The translations under genes were made by a program, and so were the position numbers. This document shows positions 46,665 to 59,038 of a stretch of DNA of 64,000 bases, piece by piece. Location of the stretch: assembly GCF_016545825.1 (NCBI RefSeq), contig NC_052618.1, forward strand, positions 20,597,561 to 20,661,560. The letters are read 5' to 3'. Within the stretch, counting starts at the first letter, position 1. Every line of letters begins with the position of its first letter. Under the pieces are notes generated by a model. It was given only the letters and a program-made list of their open reading frames with translations, had not been told where the DNA came from and searched no databases. This DNA comes from Eucalyptus grandis. Taxonomy: Eukaryota > Streptophyta > Magnoliopsida > Myrtales > Myrtaceae.

Positions 46665-47676
46665 CTTTCCATTCGTTTCACGGAAAATATCATGTTTTTG
46701 AAAACATTTTCGAAAGTTATTTTCTAGGAAAATGACTCTATTTTCCGATATTCGGCCAAAACCTAAACTTTGAGTGGAAAATATTTTCCACCGTTCGTTA
46801 GCTAATTTAATTGTTTGAGAAAAATTATCAAAAATTGAATTTTAATATTTTTAATTGACCAAAAAATTACTTTATTTTTAGTATTTTTTTTAAAATGAAT
46901 TTTTAATTATTTGTATTTTTAAAAAATCGAAATTTTTATTATTTATTATTTTTTCTTTTCCTTCCTCCTTCCTCCTTCCTCCTCCTTCCGCCGCTACCGC
47001 CTCCTTCTTGCTCGACGATGGTCGGCTTCCTAGCGGCCGACCAAGACCCGATGGCGGATCGGCGAGCTCGAGGCTTAGTTGATCTCGCTCGAGCTTGTTG
47101 CGAGCTTCCCTGGGCTCAAGGCGTGCCGCGAGCTCGAGCTCGCCCGGATCGGGAGCTCGAGCTCCACCGCCCAGATTTGGTGAGCTGCGAGCTCGCCCCC
47201 AGGCCAGCAAGAGCTCGCCTTGCCCGATCGGGCGAGGCCCGATCTTGGCCGCCGAGATCGGGCTAGGTGGAGCCTCACCGGCCCTGGGGTGAGGCTTGAG
47301 CTAGCTTGTGGCAGGTCGCCGGATTTGCTGTGGCCGGTCGTCGGCCGCCGCCAAAGAAGAAGATGAAAAGGAAAGAAAGAAAAGAAAAAATAAAAGGAAA
47401 AAAAAAATAAAAACTCAATTTAAAAAGAAAAAGAAAAGAAAAGAAAGCATAAAAATAAAAACGAAAATGCATTAGTAAAAAGAAGTAAGATGGAAGAAGT
47501 TATGGAAAACGTTTTCCACTTTTCAAAAGTGGAAAATGTTTTCCTCACTTTTAAAGGTGTTTTTCCAATAATGGAAAACATCTTCCTTAACTAGTTCATT
47601 TTCCGTGAAACAAACACTGCAAAATCTGGAAAACGTTTTCTGGAAGTCATTTTCCACAAAACGAACGGACCCTACT
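46665..47676. mobile_element. TIR element of the TTTCG(T/C)GGAAAA family with GC-rich core
   Basis: The left end has CCATTCGTTTCACGGAAAAT, and the reverse strand of the right end GTCCGTTCGTTTTGTGGAAA. Subterminal DNA on both sides is full of GGAAAA(C/T)GTTTTCC-like words. The core at 46980-47340 is strongly GC-rich with GAGCTCG words and no recognised protein. No target duplication was resolved. Probably a hAT-like non-autonomous element that took up GC-rich DNA. Confidence 0.6.
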
Positions 47677-49890
47677 TTTTTTTTTCCTTGCGCCACCATG
47701 GCTGCATAGCTCGACCTCGAGTAACAATGGTCAACCATGGCTGCTTTGACCCCGAGCTCTATGTTCAAACCCGAGCTCCATAGCCATAGAAGTTGCAAGA
47801 CTATACATTAATCGTCTATGAGCTCTTTGGATGAGGCAATCTAGCACAATAGAGAAAAAAGGAAGAGAAAATGTCTATGTGCTCAAAACTTGAGCTGCTA
47901 TGGCTACCAAAAACTCTAGGCTTGAGGTCAAGCTCCGTGGCCATGGCGGCCACGAGCATTGGGATCAAGCTCCATAGTCGAGGATGGAGAACACATCGGT
48001 GACGCTGATTTGGACGAGTTGTTGGGAGGCACTTCAACGTCTTATGATTTTGGTGTCCATGAAGGAGATGAGGAATTGCAGACGGAGTTGAAGATAGAAA
48101 GTCAAGAGGGAGGGAGTGATAAGAGGAGAGAGAGAAAAGAGGTCACTATGAGGAGGACTTCGATTACATGTCGCTCTCTGAGTGGCTTATGTAAAAATGA
48201 GGTGGCATCTAAGTTGTATATATGCTATATTTTCTCCAATAGTAACACATGAAAGTGGATCATACAATCTTTCTTGGGCTCTTGTATTATATCAAGTTTC
48301 TTCGGCTCTAAAGTGTAAAACTTAAGTGTTTTGCAATCTCAAGTTGAAATGAGCATTAAATAGTACAAAATAAAAATCGAGATGCAACAAATGTCACAAT
48401 TTATATACGGTGGTCATTTGGGTACCATGTCTTTTTAATCAATTCAGGTGACATAACTTTTAAAAAAATTGACTCAAGCAATAACCACAATTTCCCTTAT
48501 CGAAAAGTCTAACATGTGGCATTAGATTTCAGTCACTTGTTGAGAATGTCTTTAAAAAGTTATATCATTTAGTTGACTGATTAAAAAGTCATAACAATCA
48601 AGTGACTGACTAAAAAAAAAAAAAAAAAGTGACTGACTGAAAAGTTATAGCACCAAATTAGTACCGTGCAAAAGATGATGATATTTGTTACGACTTTTTT
48701 TAATACAAAGTGCAAATGAAATTATGTCAGGAATACTTTATGCTAATGTGAATTCATATGTTAGGACCATCTCTATATACTTTTGGATTTTTACAGTGTA
48801 CGATAAGTTTGGCTTCCTAGTAATTTTAGGCAATTCTGAGGCTTAGAATATAAGCCTGTTTTTGTTTAGGTGCTCTTCACCAGCTGGCGATTAGAATGTA
48901 ACCTGAATCTCATCTCATCTCATCCGGCTAATATAACCAGACATGGAAGGGAAAGTTTTTCCGGGGGATGACAGTTTCATGAATGGATTCCACGCGCCCA
49001 CCACTAGCGAGAAAGTTTTTCCATGAATTATCTCCTTTTAGTCATGAAATTTAACCAAAAAAAATATGCAATTAATAAATTAATTACTTGTCAATGACGT
49101 AATATATGTATTATAATATTCCTTTCGCTTGCTTCCTCTTTAAAGCTAACAGCATAAAATAATTATTGTTGAAAATTTTCCAATAATAGAGTCCCGTGGG
49201 CAACTTACTACAGTCCCGCGGGCAACTTACTACAAGTCACCTGACTTGCTGGGAATTCTCAGGAAAATGGTCACTTTGTAAGAATCAAAAGTTTGTAAAA
49301 TAAAATAAAAATTCTAAATAAGTGCCTAGAGTAGACATTGTTTCAAATAAATGTTCGAAATGTCATTATTTTCATATCAATCTTAAAGAAAGGTTTGAAC
49401 TCGAGGGGTAGTTTTGTCTCTTGTATTTTTAATTTTTTTCTTTTCATAAAAAGAAAACTCATAAAAATCTTAAGAAAAGCAAAAATACAGTCTTTTTTCT
49501 TGTCATAAAAAAACAAACTTCCTTTTGCTCAAAAAAAAAAAAAAAAAAGCAAAGTTCCTCCCGCCTGTATGTTTGCTTTCTAATTTTTAAAATTTTTAAT
49601 ATAATATAATTTAAACTTAAATTTAAATTGTGTTTGGATGAAAATATATCTGATTGGTCATAATTTTTTGTGGATGGCAAGGGTAAACTATTTTTGAAAC
49701 AACCATTATTGTTTTAGGCATTTTTTTAAGACTGATATAATTACTTCAAGTTGTTATTTGAAACATTGTCCATATGATGTTCTTATTTGAGAAAATGGGG
49801 GCATCTCGGGTTTTTATTTAGAATTTTCTTTAAAATAAAATAAAGGATCTACTAATGCAAAAAAACAAAAGAGGGAGAACTATCAAAACT
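47677..49890. other. Intergenic DNA, no gene recognised
   Basis: At 47690-47990 the words CCATGG, CGAGCTCCATAG and CTCGAGC recur on both strands. The plus-strand frame at 47959-48252 (starting MGSSSIVEDGEHIGDADLDE) is acidic and low-complexity, and I do not recognise it. The rest is AT-rich with poly-A runs at 48613 and 49530. Confidence 0.45.
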
Positions 49891-49933
49891 CTTGATTAGA
49901 AAGGCCAAGTCCTTTTAACTATGGGAAAAGTAC

Positions 49934-50461
49934 CTGCGTAGTGATTATGAGAAGCCAACCGACGAAGAAGGAGATGCTCCGGAGATAGAAGGCCTTGATT
50001 ATGGTGACGATGTCCACCGCGTAGGCTGTCCCCGACCCGAACACGCTCCCGGCATTGGCAAAGATGGAGATGAGCACGTGCTCCTTTATGTTGAACGGCC
50101 CTGGGTTGAGTGAGAACATCCTCGACCCGAGCCCGGGGATTCGGAACTCCGCTATGGGGAGCATGGCCGCCATGGGTAGGGTTGCCACCTGCACTGTGAT
50201 CTGGGTTATGATGAGGGGCTCGGTCCGATACGCGAAGAATTGGTTGAGGAAACAGAGGAGGGCGCACGAAAGCACCCCAAGGAACCACATTCGAAAGGTC
50301 TACACGGGTAGGGTTGGGTCATCAGTGTTGGTCACGGTGAGCCGGACTTGCTCGATGGGGGAGAGGTCGTCCTCGGTGTCGTCCACATCGTTTGGGGCCA
50401 CCGGCTTTCTCGATTTGGCGACGGTGGCGGAAGGCGGGGCTACTAGTTCTACGCCGCTCAT
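49934..50461 (-). pseudogene. Truncated oligopeptide transporter (OPT family), first exon only
   Basis: The minus strand opens with ATG at 50461 (MSGVELVAPPSATVAKSRKP). It reads VDDTEDDLSPIEQVRLTVTN and DDPTLPV, then an in-frame TAG at 50300-50302, then TFRMWFLGVLSCALLCFLNQ, FFAYRTEPLIITQITVQVAT, RIPGLGSRMFSLNPGPFNIK, EHVLISIFANAGSVFGSGTA and SFFVGWLLIITTQ up to a GT donor at 49933. This is the N-terminal part of a plant OPT peptide/metal-chelate transporter, including the NPGPFNIKEHV signature. Full OPTs have over 700 residues. I found none of the later exons in the 3 kb downstream. Between VATLP and MAAMLP a few residues usually present in the family seem missing. The stop plus missing exons make it a pseudogene. 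A TAG read in an otherwise perfect frame suggests fairly recent loss. Confidence 0.88.
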
Positions 50462-51341
50462 GGTGTTGGGTATGTGTGAGTATCGAGGGGGATTTGGTTT
50501 TGTGTGCGTGCGTATGGCTTGAAGTGATTTGAAATGCTAAGTTTAGCCTTTTTAATATGGATTGGAGGGTTGACTGGTAGAGCATTTGAAAGCTTGGACA
50601 TCAATATTTTTTTTAAGTGGGGTAGATCCAATTTGGTCAAATTCAATACAAAAATAGAAAAAAGAAGGGACGGTTTCTCAAGGCTTGGATGCTCCATTAT
50701 TATGGTGCGATTAATTTATGCCGACTATCAGTTTTTTTTTTTTTCCTTTTTATAGATAAAACAAGGGCGGGGAGGTGTTGCCAGCATAACTACTCTTCCA
50801 AATGTCATCATAAGAGCTTCACGCAGTTGCTCAATATTAGATTTTAGGCTGCGCTTGGCAATCGAGATAAAATTCAAAATATGATATTTTGCAATTAGTG
50901 TCTACTTGAGCCAAGATAAATCGAATATAAGAATGATATAGGCCGAATAAAATTATCTTATAGGGGGAGGGATACAGATAGATAAGATTTCTAACGTTTA
51001 TGATAGAAAAGTTATTTTTCTCAAATAACAAATTTCTTAAATCAACAAAATTAAAGTTGTATTTCAATATAATTTTTTTTTGAATTCTAATACAAGAAAT
51101 TCAAACTAACAAATTAGTTATTTAATTTAATCTTATTTATCTTTATACATTCAAATTTAATTATATTTTATAATATAAGTTCAATATATTATATTTTTAT
51201 TAGATATTTTAGGTATTTTAGTATTTTAGGTATATTAGCAAAATTTACTATTTAATATAATTTTATTGGAGAATGATGGAAGGGGAAGAAATTAACTAAA
51301 AAAAGATAGGAAAATAAAATAGAAAAATAAATAGAAATAAC
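50462..51341. other. AT-rich flank upstream of the OPT remnant
   Basis: Probably former promoter/5' flank of the OPT gene near 50462-50700. Beyond that, AT-rich DNA without recognisable features. Confidence 0.4.
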
Positions 51342-51825
51342 GGTTAATACCCTGAAAAACCTCAAACTGGTACACCTATAACAAATTTACTCTAAACTAA
51401 TTTTTTGATTGGCCAAAACAAATTTACCCCAAACTAGCATAGTTGTGATAAATTTATCATTTGTTAGTTTTTATTAAATTTTACTGTCAAATTACTAAGT
51501 TGAATAACACGTGACGGTTGGCCAGTGTACTAGTTTGAGAATTTATTCTCCATTTGTTACAATTATACAATTTTTTATTTTATTTTTTGTGGTATTAATT
51601 TAATTTAATGGAGGATATATTTGTATCAGTTTGGGGTTTTGGCGGTCGAATAAATTAGTTTGGGATAAATTATTCACAAATGTACTAGTTTATGATTTTT
51701 TTTATGATTAGTCGGGGTAAATTTGTCACGGGTGTATCAGTTTAGGGTTTTTATGATAAAAAAATTAATTTAGAGTAAATTTGTCATAAATATACGAGTT
51801 TGGAGTTTTTCAAGGTATTAATCCT
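51342..51825. mobile_element. MITE with GGTTAATA ends, second copy
   Basis: The left end is GGTTAATACCCTGAAAAACC, and the reverse strand of the right end is TAGGATTAATACCTTGAAAA. Internal words such as GTGATAAATTTA and CAAACTAGTACACC are shared with 41104-41480. Longer and more diverged internally. No coding capacity. Confidence 0.7.
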
Positions 51826-52228
51826 AGAAAAAAATAGACAAGAGTGTCACAATATCTCTATTTATAAAAATTTTGGTTTATTTATACTAATTTATCATTT
51901 ATACCAATCAATGAATATAATATAATGTAAATATATTTTATTTTATTATTGCAATTGCATAAGATATAGAAAAATCCTTGAATTTCATATTTTATCTTAT
52001 CAAATTCTATCCTTATTAAAAATCTGAATGACCAAATGTAACCCTACCTATTACTACTCAATATACCCGTATGTACAGTGGCTTATCACCACAGTTCCGT
52101 GGACAAACTGGAAATCAAAAAATGTTTCTATAATACAAATTGACTAGAGATTCACAATATCTCAAAGTCATGATATCATGCAAGATAGTATGAATTTTTT
52201 CTTGTTGGGACTAGACTATTGATTTAGC

Positions 52229-52567
52229 GTGCGTGCAATGTCATTGTGGGTATATTATTCTACTTGTCACATCATCCCGATTACAAAAACACATCGTCAT
52301 CATGTTTACTTTGAAAACGCTTTGTCGAATGATAGATTTTATAATTTGGAGATTTACAAAAAATGGGAAGTAAAGGATGATGTGAAATTGGAGCAGGGGG
52401 ATGGACTTTTTGGTTTGGTTTGTGGAATGTCTTATTTAAGCAATGAAGATAAAGATGAAGATAAGGATGGACATAATCTTTTTTCTAGATTCCATCATCG
52501 CTTAATAGCAGAATACGCGGCGGCTTTAGGGTTAGTGGGGTTCTTCCCAACGCATTTTGACTTTTGA
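52229..52567 (+). CDS. Uncharacterised open frame, 112 codons
   Basis: The frame starts MRAMSLWVYYSTCHIIPITK (the initiator codon is not ATG-certain). It contains FYNLEIYKKWEVKDDVKLEQ, then GDGLFGLVCGMSYLSNEDKD, and ends ALGLVGFFPTHFDF with a stop at 52565. The composition is protein-like, with an acidic DKDEDKD run, and is more regular than surrounding AT-rich DNA. I do not recognise the family. It may be the last exon or a fragment of a gene whose other exons are lost, possibly the C-terminal end of a larger protein. It lies just upstream of the MULE left end. Confidence 0.3.
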   Translation: MRAMSLWVYYSTCHIIPITKTHRHHVYFENALSNDRFYNLEIYKKWEVKDDVKLEQGDGLFGLVCGMSYLSNEDKDEDKDGHNLFSRFHHRLIAEYAAALGLVGFFPTHFDF

Positions 52568-52997
52568 TTAATTTAAAAAGAGAATATACATATTTTGTGA
52601 TGCGATAATTACAATTTTTTCACTTTAAGCATGCAAAAGCATATTTGAATCAATAACCACCCAAGACATATGAAATTCAAAAAAAGCATGCGGAATTATA
52701 AACCAAACTAACAAATTTCATTTCCTTATTTATTTATGGATACGTGGATCCTTGAAGTACCAAAAGTTGGCACAAATGGACACTTAAATGTCAAAAGTTA
52801 CAAAAATGATACTTAAGTGCCAAAATCGGAGCAAAATGGATCACTTGAGTATCATCGGCGAGAAAATCTGGCCAAATTGCATACATGGCATTTTCCAGCA
52901 ACTTCTTTTATTAAGGTGGCAAACGTTAAAAAAAAAAAAAACACACGTGGACGGAAAAAAACGACATCATCCATCAACATTGACTAAGTTAACCTAA

Positions 52998-53992
52998 ATG
53001 ACGTCGTTTTTCCTTGGTGTTAAACGACGTCGTTTAGGTTATTTTGTCTTAAGCAGACCTAGCCATCGCCATTCCTCCCCTTTCACTCGCGTTCACACTA
53101 GATCTCAGGTCCTTCTCTCCATCGCCGTTCACGCTAAGAGGTGGTCATTGGTCGCCGTTGTCAGTTGCCATTGTTGGTCGTCATCGCTGGTCACCATCGT
53201 TGGTTGTCGTCGGCCCGCTCACCATCGTCGCTCCTCTAGGTTCAGCCCCTTCTCCCCCTCCCCTGTGATGAAATTAGGGTTCGATTCTTTTATTAGGGCT
53301 CCAATGGAAAATTTGGGGCTCGGCGGGGAAACATGGATGTCGGTTTGGATGGTACTTTAATGTGCAATTTAAGGGTCAGAAGCGGTACTAGAACCCTAAT
53401 GGGGGTTCAAATTGGCAATTTAGGGATTGGCCTCGAAATGTAGGGTTCGATGAGGGGAAAATTAGGGCTCGACCTCGAAGATTTGGTGTTATTGTGATGT
53501 GTGATTTAGAATGGTGCTATTGTGATGCGTGTTTAGAGCTTGGATGTGGTATTGTGATGTGCAAAGGCAATTTTTAGGGGTTAAATGTGAAATGTAATGT
53601 GCGGCAGTGATTTTGATTGTTCAAAATGGTTGTTGTGGGGATGTCTGGTCACTTTTTATAAATTGAAGTGTTGAAATGGGTGTCGTGAGGACTTGTGCTT
53701 GTTGTGGGGACCTTTGTTTTTTTGTCAATATTTTAAGGAAAGGGAAGACAAATAATTAAAGTGGCAACCTCTTTTTTGGCTGTCATGTAGGGGCATATTG
53801 TTAGTGTGGGGACCTCTTTGTTGTAGATGGTATCTTTCTAGTAAATGGCTTAACATGTGCATCTCTTCTCCCTTCACTTTTCTTTAATAAAGTTCATGAG
53901 AGTGTGGGGACTTCCATGTGCAATTGTCTATTGTTTTTTTATGGATGTGATCCCAAAAACTAATTATTCTTTTTCTTGTTCTTGGTGTAAAA
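52998..53992 (+). other. 5' untranslated region of the MULE
   Basis: From the palindromic AAACGACGTCGTTT motif (about 53021) to the transposase start. The first part is C-rich on the plus strand and the rest GT-rich, with repeated TTAGGG(T/C)TCGA and GTGGGGAC words. No conserved frame. It likely contains promoter and leader, with an intron before the ATG at 53993. Confidence 0.4.
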
Positions 53993-56658
53993 ATGGCTTA
54001 TGACAAGGATTATGTCTCTATTATAATTTGCTACGGTGGAGATTTTGTGATTGGGGAGGATGAGTGGGAGTATGAGGGTGGAAATGAGGGCACCATCTTT
54101 GTTGAGATAAAAAATGTATCTTATATAGGATTTGTTAGGGATATAATGACTTATTTGCCTTGTAAAATTCAAAAGTTGATATATTATATTCATGGGAAAG
54201 GCTTAAGAGATGGTTTGAGAAGTTTAGAAGATGATAATGGTTTTATGGATGTTCTATACCATTATCTTCATGGTGAAGAAGTAAAAATATATGTGGAGTA
54301 CAATAATAAAAGTAAGGATGAAGATGATGATGGAGAGAGCGCCCAAGTAGGACAAGAAGGATATTTTATTCAAGGTAGTACTGGCGTTAGGGTCGAAGGA
54401 GAGCAAGATAGACATGATGGAGAGGAGAAGAGCGTAGATGCAATTCACCAAAGTGATGATGACATAGGTGATATCATAATCACTGGATTAGATTGGGAAG
54501 TTGCTTAATCAAGTGATGATGATGATGATGAAGGGCCTGTTGAAAATTTCATAATTGATAACAACGACGAGAAGCTTGTACAATCAAGAAAAAAAGCAAA
54601 GGGATTTTTTGACAGATAAGTTTGCAGCTTTGTAGGTAGGTAATGAAGTTCCAAACAGGGCCGAAGACCCTGCAGATGCTGGTGCTGTTGGTGAGGAGAC
54701 TGATTATGAAGAAAGCATCGAGAATGCTACTTCCTAGGATGAGCTTGAAGAAGATGAAGGAGTTGTGCATAGAATGAAAAGTAAGTTTCCTTCTTATAAT
54801 CCATCTATTACCTCTCCTACTTTGTCGGTAGATATGAAATTTGAAGATGCAAAACAATTTAAGGAAGCTATACTGAAGAACTCCATTGCTGCATAGAGGA
54901 ATATTGACTTCATTGGAAACACTAAGACATTTGTAAGAGTTAAGTGTTCACAACAAAATTGTCCACAAAAGATCTATGGTGCATTTGTTAAGAGAAGTGA
55001 ATCCTTCCAGATTAGAACCTACCAAAAGGAACATACTTGTTGAATTAATTTTGAAAATAAAATGGTAACAAGTGCATGGTTGTCCAAGCACTTCTTTGAT
55101 TTGATTAAGTTGATGCCTCAAATGAATAGTATCGAGTTCAGGATGTTGGTGAAGGAGCAAGTAGGTATCAATATATCCAGGAATCAATGCAAAAGATCAA
55201 AGCAAAATGTGATGAAGATACTCATTGGTCAGTACAGCAGCGAATATTGATAGTTGTGGGATTATGCTTAGGAGTGTAGGCTACAAAATCTTTCAAGTAG
55301 AGTATATGTAGAGGTTGTGGAGAGACCACTTCCTAATTTTGGCGCCAAGTTCGATAAGTTCTATATTTGCTTCGATGCATGCAAATAGGGATTTTTATTT
55401 GGTTGTAAACGGATTATAAAATTGGACGGGTGTTTTTTGAAGGGCTTGTGTAAGAGAGAATTGCTAGCTGCAATTGGAAAAGATGTAAATAACCAAATGT
55501 TTCCACTGGCTTGGGTTGTTGTGAAGGTAGAGAACAAGGACAATTGGTTCTAGTTCCTAAAAAATTTGATGACTGATTTGGAGATAATAAATGGATAGGG
55601 TGAGCTTTCATGAGTGATCAACAAAAGGTAATGTTTGCTTTTTGAAAAATTTGGTCAATTGTTTGCTTTTTGATATCAACATGTCATTTGCTTACATTTC
55701 TTATTTTGAATTATTGCAGGGATTGGTTCTAACAATAGCTGAGTTGTTGCCTTATGCCGAACATCGAATGTATGCACGGCACATATATGCAAATTGGGCA
55801 AATAACTATAAATGGGACAAGTTGCAATTGCAATTTTGGTAGCTAGCAAAGAACATGAATATGGCTGACTTAGGATGGTCAAAGAAGAACTGTTTCAATT
55901 GACAAAGGAAGGTTATGATGCACTATTCTAAACAAAACGAAGTATTGGTGTAGGACATTCTTCAATAAGGAATTCAAGTGCAATAACATCAATAACAATA
56001 TCTACGAAGCATTGTGGTCCTAGGATTGCTAAAAAATGGGAGGATAATGGATGCTAGATGCAAACCAATTATCTCGATGCTTGAAGACATACGGGTTATG
56101 GTCATGACTCGGCTGCACAGACTAAAAGATGAGGCTGCAAAATGGACTAGGCAATGTGGTCCTAGGATTACTAAAAAATTGGATGAGAATTTGGCTGCAA
56201 GTAGGTGTTGTTATCCCATTTGGAATGGTGATGAAGGATATGAGGTAATGAAGGGTTCCGATAAGTATGTTGTCCATTTAGGTACAAGAAAGTGTTCATA
56301 TAGAGTATGGCAACTAAGTGGAATTCCTTGTGCACATGCCATATGTGCCATTCAATTGAAGAGCCACAACACAGAAGACTACATTGATGATTGGTACAAG
56401 AAATTGAAATATCTTACTTCGTACCAATTCATGTTATAGCCAATTAGAAGTAGCAAGTTCTGGGAACCAACAGATTGCAAAGTACCTCAACCTTTGCCAC
56501 TAAAGAAGAAAATGGGAAGACCAAAGTGAAAACGAAGAATGATAGAGGGAGAGGTCTCATGTCAGTGTAGGATGATTAGGATAGGTGTAAAGATGAAGTG
56601 CTATTTTTGCCACATAGCGGGGCACGATGCTAAAGGTTGTCAATTAAGGAAGCAGTAG
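53993..56658 (+). pseudogene. MULE transposase (MuDR type), broken
   Basis: The N-terminus (53993-54508) has the PB1-like region common in plant MULEs, containing YVSIIICYGGDFVIGEDEWE and HYLHGEEVKIYVEY, followed by an acidic linker. The MuDR DNA-binding domain is at 54830-55040 (EDAKQFKEAILKNSIAA, TKTFVRVKCSQQNCPQKIYG). The catalytic domain has IKLDGCFLKG (55418), PLAWVVVKVENKDNW and, across a GT-AG intron at 55628-55719, GLVLTIAELLPYAEHRMYAR. A SWIM-type finger (56290-56345: CSYRVWQLSGIPCAHA) has Tyr in place of the second Cys. A CX2CX4HX4C knuckle (CYFCHIAGHDAKGC) sits at 56602-56643. At least eight in-frame stops or frameshifts interrupt it. It would bind the TIRs and cut and paste the element. 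Confidence 0.9.
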
Positions 56659-56917
56659 GAACAATTGAGGCCAGTTGAAGGGCCTAATGAAGGGATAGTT
56701 AGAGAATGACAAACAAAATGGTGAAGTAAGTTGATTGTTCTTTAGTCAATAACAATAAACCCAGTAAATCATGACAATTATGTTTATGTTGTTTTATGGT
56801 TTATTATAAATATGTACATAGATATAATTGACATGTATGTAATATTTTTGTCTTTGTCAGGTCATGAGAATGACACGTGAAGAATTGGCCAAAGCACTGC
56901 CGTACTTGAAACTAAAG

Positions 56918-59033
56918 TGTCGCGACCTCTTTTTTTCGGCACCCGCGATCGGGTACGAGCGCCTAGGGAGGCTAATAGCTCAGCTAATTTTAATTATGCC
57001 CGGACTCTCCCAAGTCCACCAATTCATGACTTTAATAATCTGAGTTTTTAACTGTAAATCAATTTTTAAAATGGAGTCGCCACTAATCGATTTGGGGTGG
57101 GTTGATTAGAAACCCAAGTGAAGTATCGGAGAAATACTCACTCTGCGCAACCAAAGAAATTAGGATCGGGGACTTGATTACACTAGTTAATTACTAATGC
57201 CCTTTCGGTACCTAATCTTGTTTAAACCCTAAGGCTTTTTGGATTTTTGAGGGATTTTCCATGCATTTTGGGAGGAAAAACATTTTTTGAGTTTTTTTTT
57301 TGGACATAAAAGGGATTTTTTTGGGATTTTTTTGGTATTTTTGGAAAAATACAAGTCTTTTTGGCTTTTTCTGATTTTTTTTTGGCTTTTTCATGAATTT
57401 TTGGTTTTTTTGGATTTTTGGCTTTTTTGGAAAATAAAATATTTTTTAATATTTTTCAAAATATTTTTGGAAAATAAATTATTTTTGATTTTTCTAGATT
57501 TTTTTAGAAATTAAACATTTTTCGACATTTTTTAAATATTTTTCGATTTTTCTGGAAATTGAAACATTTTTTAATATTTTTTGAAAATAAAACACTTTTT
57601 GATTTTTTTGAAAATAAAATATTTATTTTTTATTTATTAGAATTATTTTATATTAAAATAACAAAATAAAACCGACCCGGGTCGGATCCGCGGAGTTGGG
57701 TCCGACCTAGGCCAGTGACCTTAACGCGGACGGGCTCCGACTCGGATTTTTCATCTTTTTTTTTTAATTTTTTTTATTTATTAAAACGACACCGTGGCCG
57801 GGTGTTTGGGGACGCCCGGCCCGGCCCGACGACCCGGATCCATTGACCCGCTTCGTGACCCGACCTTCCGCCGCCCAAAAACCACGGAAACCCTACCCGA
57901 CTCGCCAACCCGGCTCCGACTGCACGGCCGGAAAATTGCAAACCCTAGGGTTCGCGAATCCGCGCGCCGAGGGGGAAACCGAGGTATTACGGGGCGGTGA
58001 CGGCGGCGCAGCGGCGGTGACGGCGGCTACAGCGGCGGCGGCGACGGCGATTGCAAAGAGAACGATGTCTGCAGAATATGACGAATGCGATGAACGGCGA
58101 AGGTGACGGCGGAATACAGCGAATTCGGCGAAGGCGACGGCGACGGCCCTTTTACCTTTCCTCAAACAGGGACGATGAACAGTGATGGCAGGGATTGATT
58201 GACGACGGCCTAACGGGGGGGCGCGACAGCAAACCTTTGAAGCAACGGCATCGGGACTTGGTCAGGGCGAACGGCGGCAGTACAGCGTCCGACGGCAATA
58301 GCAGCAAGAAAACTTCAGATCTGAGGCGCTGCAGATCTCGGCCGGACCTTCCTCGGCCTTGATGTCTTCTCACTCAGGCCAGATCCGAGCCTCCACCGGC
58401 TGAATCGACCTTCTCGAGGTCGCTCACCACCCGCCTTCCCCAAAGTCTCTCGATGGAAGGTGGGCCGAGCTCTCGACTCGAGCTCTCTCCTGTGCTCGCC
58501 CTTCAACCCTTCCCGATGTCTCTTAGTGAAGGATTTCTGAGCTCGCCACACCCTCCGACGATGCTTGCGGCCACCTATTTATAGGCGAAGGAACTCCGGT
58601 TGACGGAGGGGCTCGGTCGCCGGCCTCCGGCTTGCCCAACGGTTCCGCTCGGCTGAACCGGTGTCCCATCGAGCTTTCTAGCGAAGCTCGCTCAACATTA
58701 ATGGCGCCTGCGATCTTATCCCCTCCGGTCGACGTCGGCCTACACTCCTTGGCCGTAGGCCGTCCTTCGCACGTCGGCCTCCTTCGCACGCGTGAGTTGC
58801 AGCGGCGAAGGAAAGGGAAGGAGGAAGAAGAAGAGAGAAAGGGGCCGGGCTGGGGGTGAAGGAAAATGGGCCATAGGGGCCACGCGGAGGGAGAAGAAAA
58901 GGAGAAAAAGATGGGCTGGGCTTTTGCTTTGCTTTTGTTTTGTTTTGTTTATTTATTAGTTATCTTATTTATCCGAAATAAAATAAAAACTTAATAAAAT
59001 AAAATTAACCTAATTAAAATTGAGGTGTCAACA
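56918..59033. mobile_element. Solo LTR of a Ty3/gypsy-type element, 2,116 bp
   Basis: Starts TGTCGCGACCTC and ends GAGGTGTCAACA. It is flanked by a perfect 5-bp duplication TAAAG (56913-56917 and 59034-59038). Features such as GGAGTCGCCACTAATCGATT near 57073 are typical of large Tat/Ogre- or Athila-related gypsy LTRs. The centre (57680-58860) is GC-rich and generates many spurious open frames on both strands, so none were called. No gag, pol or second LTR is present, so it is a solo LTR formed by recombination. It interrupts the MULE's C-terminal coding part. Confidence 0.88.
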
Positions 59034-59038
59034 TAAAG

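Noticed and set aside
46890..47292. Several GC-rich frames rich in Ala, Arg and Ser
   Set aside because: Open in four or more frames at once inside a TIR element, with GAGCTCG repeats. No domain was found.
57794..58859. Many overlapping frames on both strands in GC-rich DNA
   Set aside because: They fall inside the solo LTR, where high GC content removes stop codons by chance.
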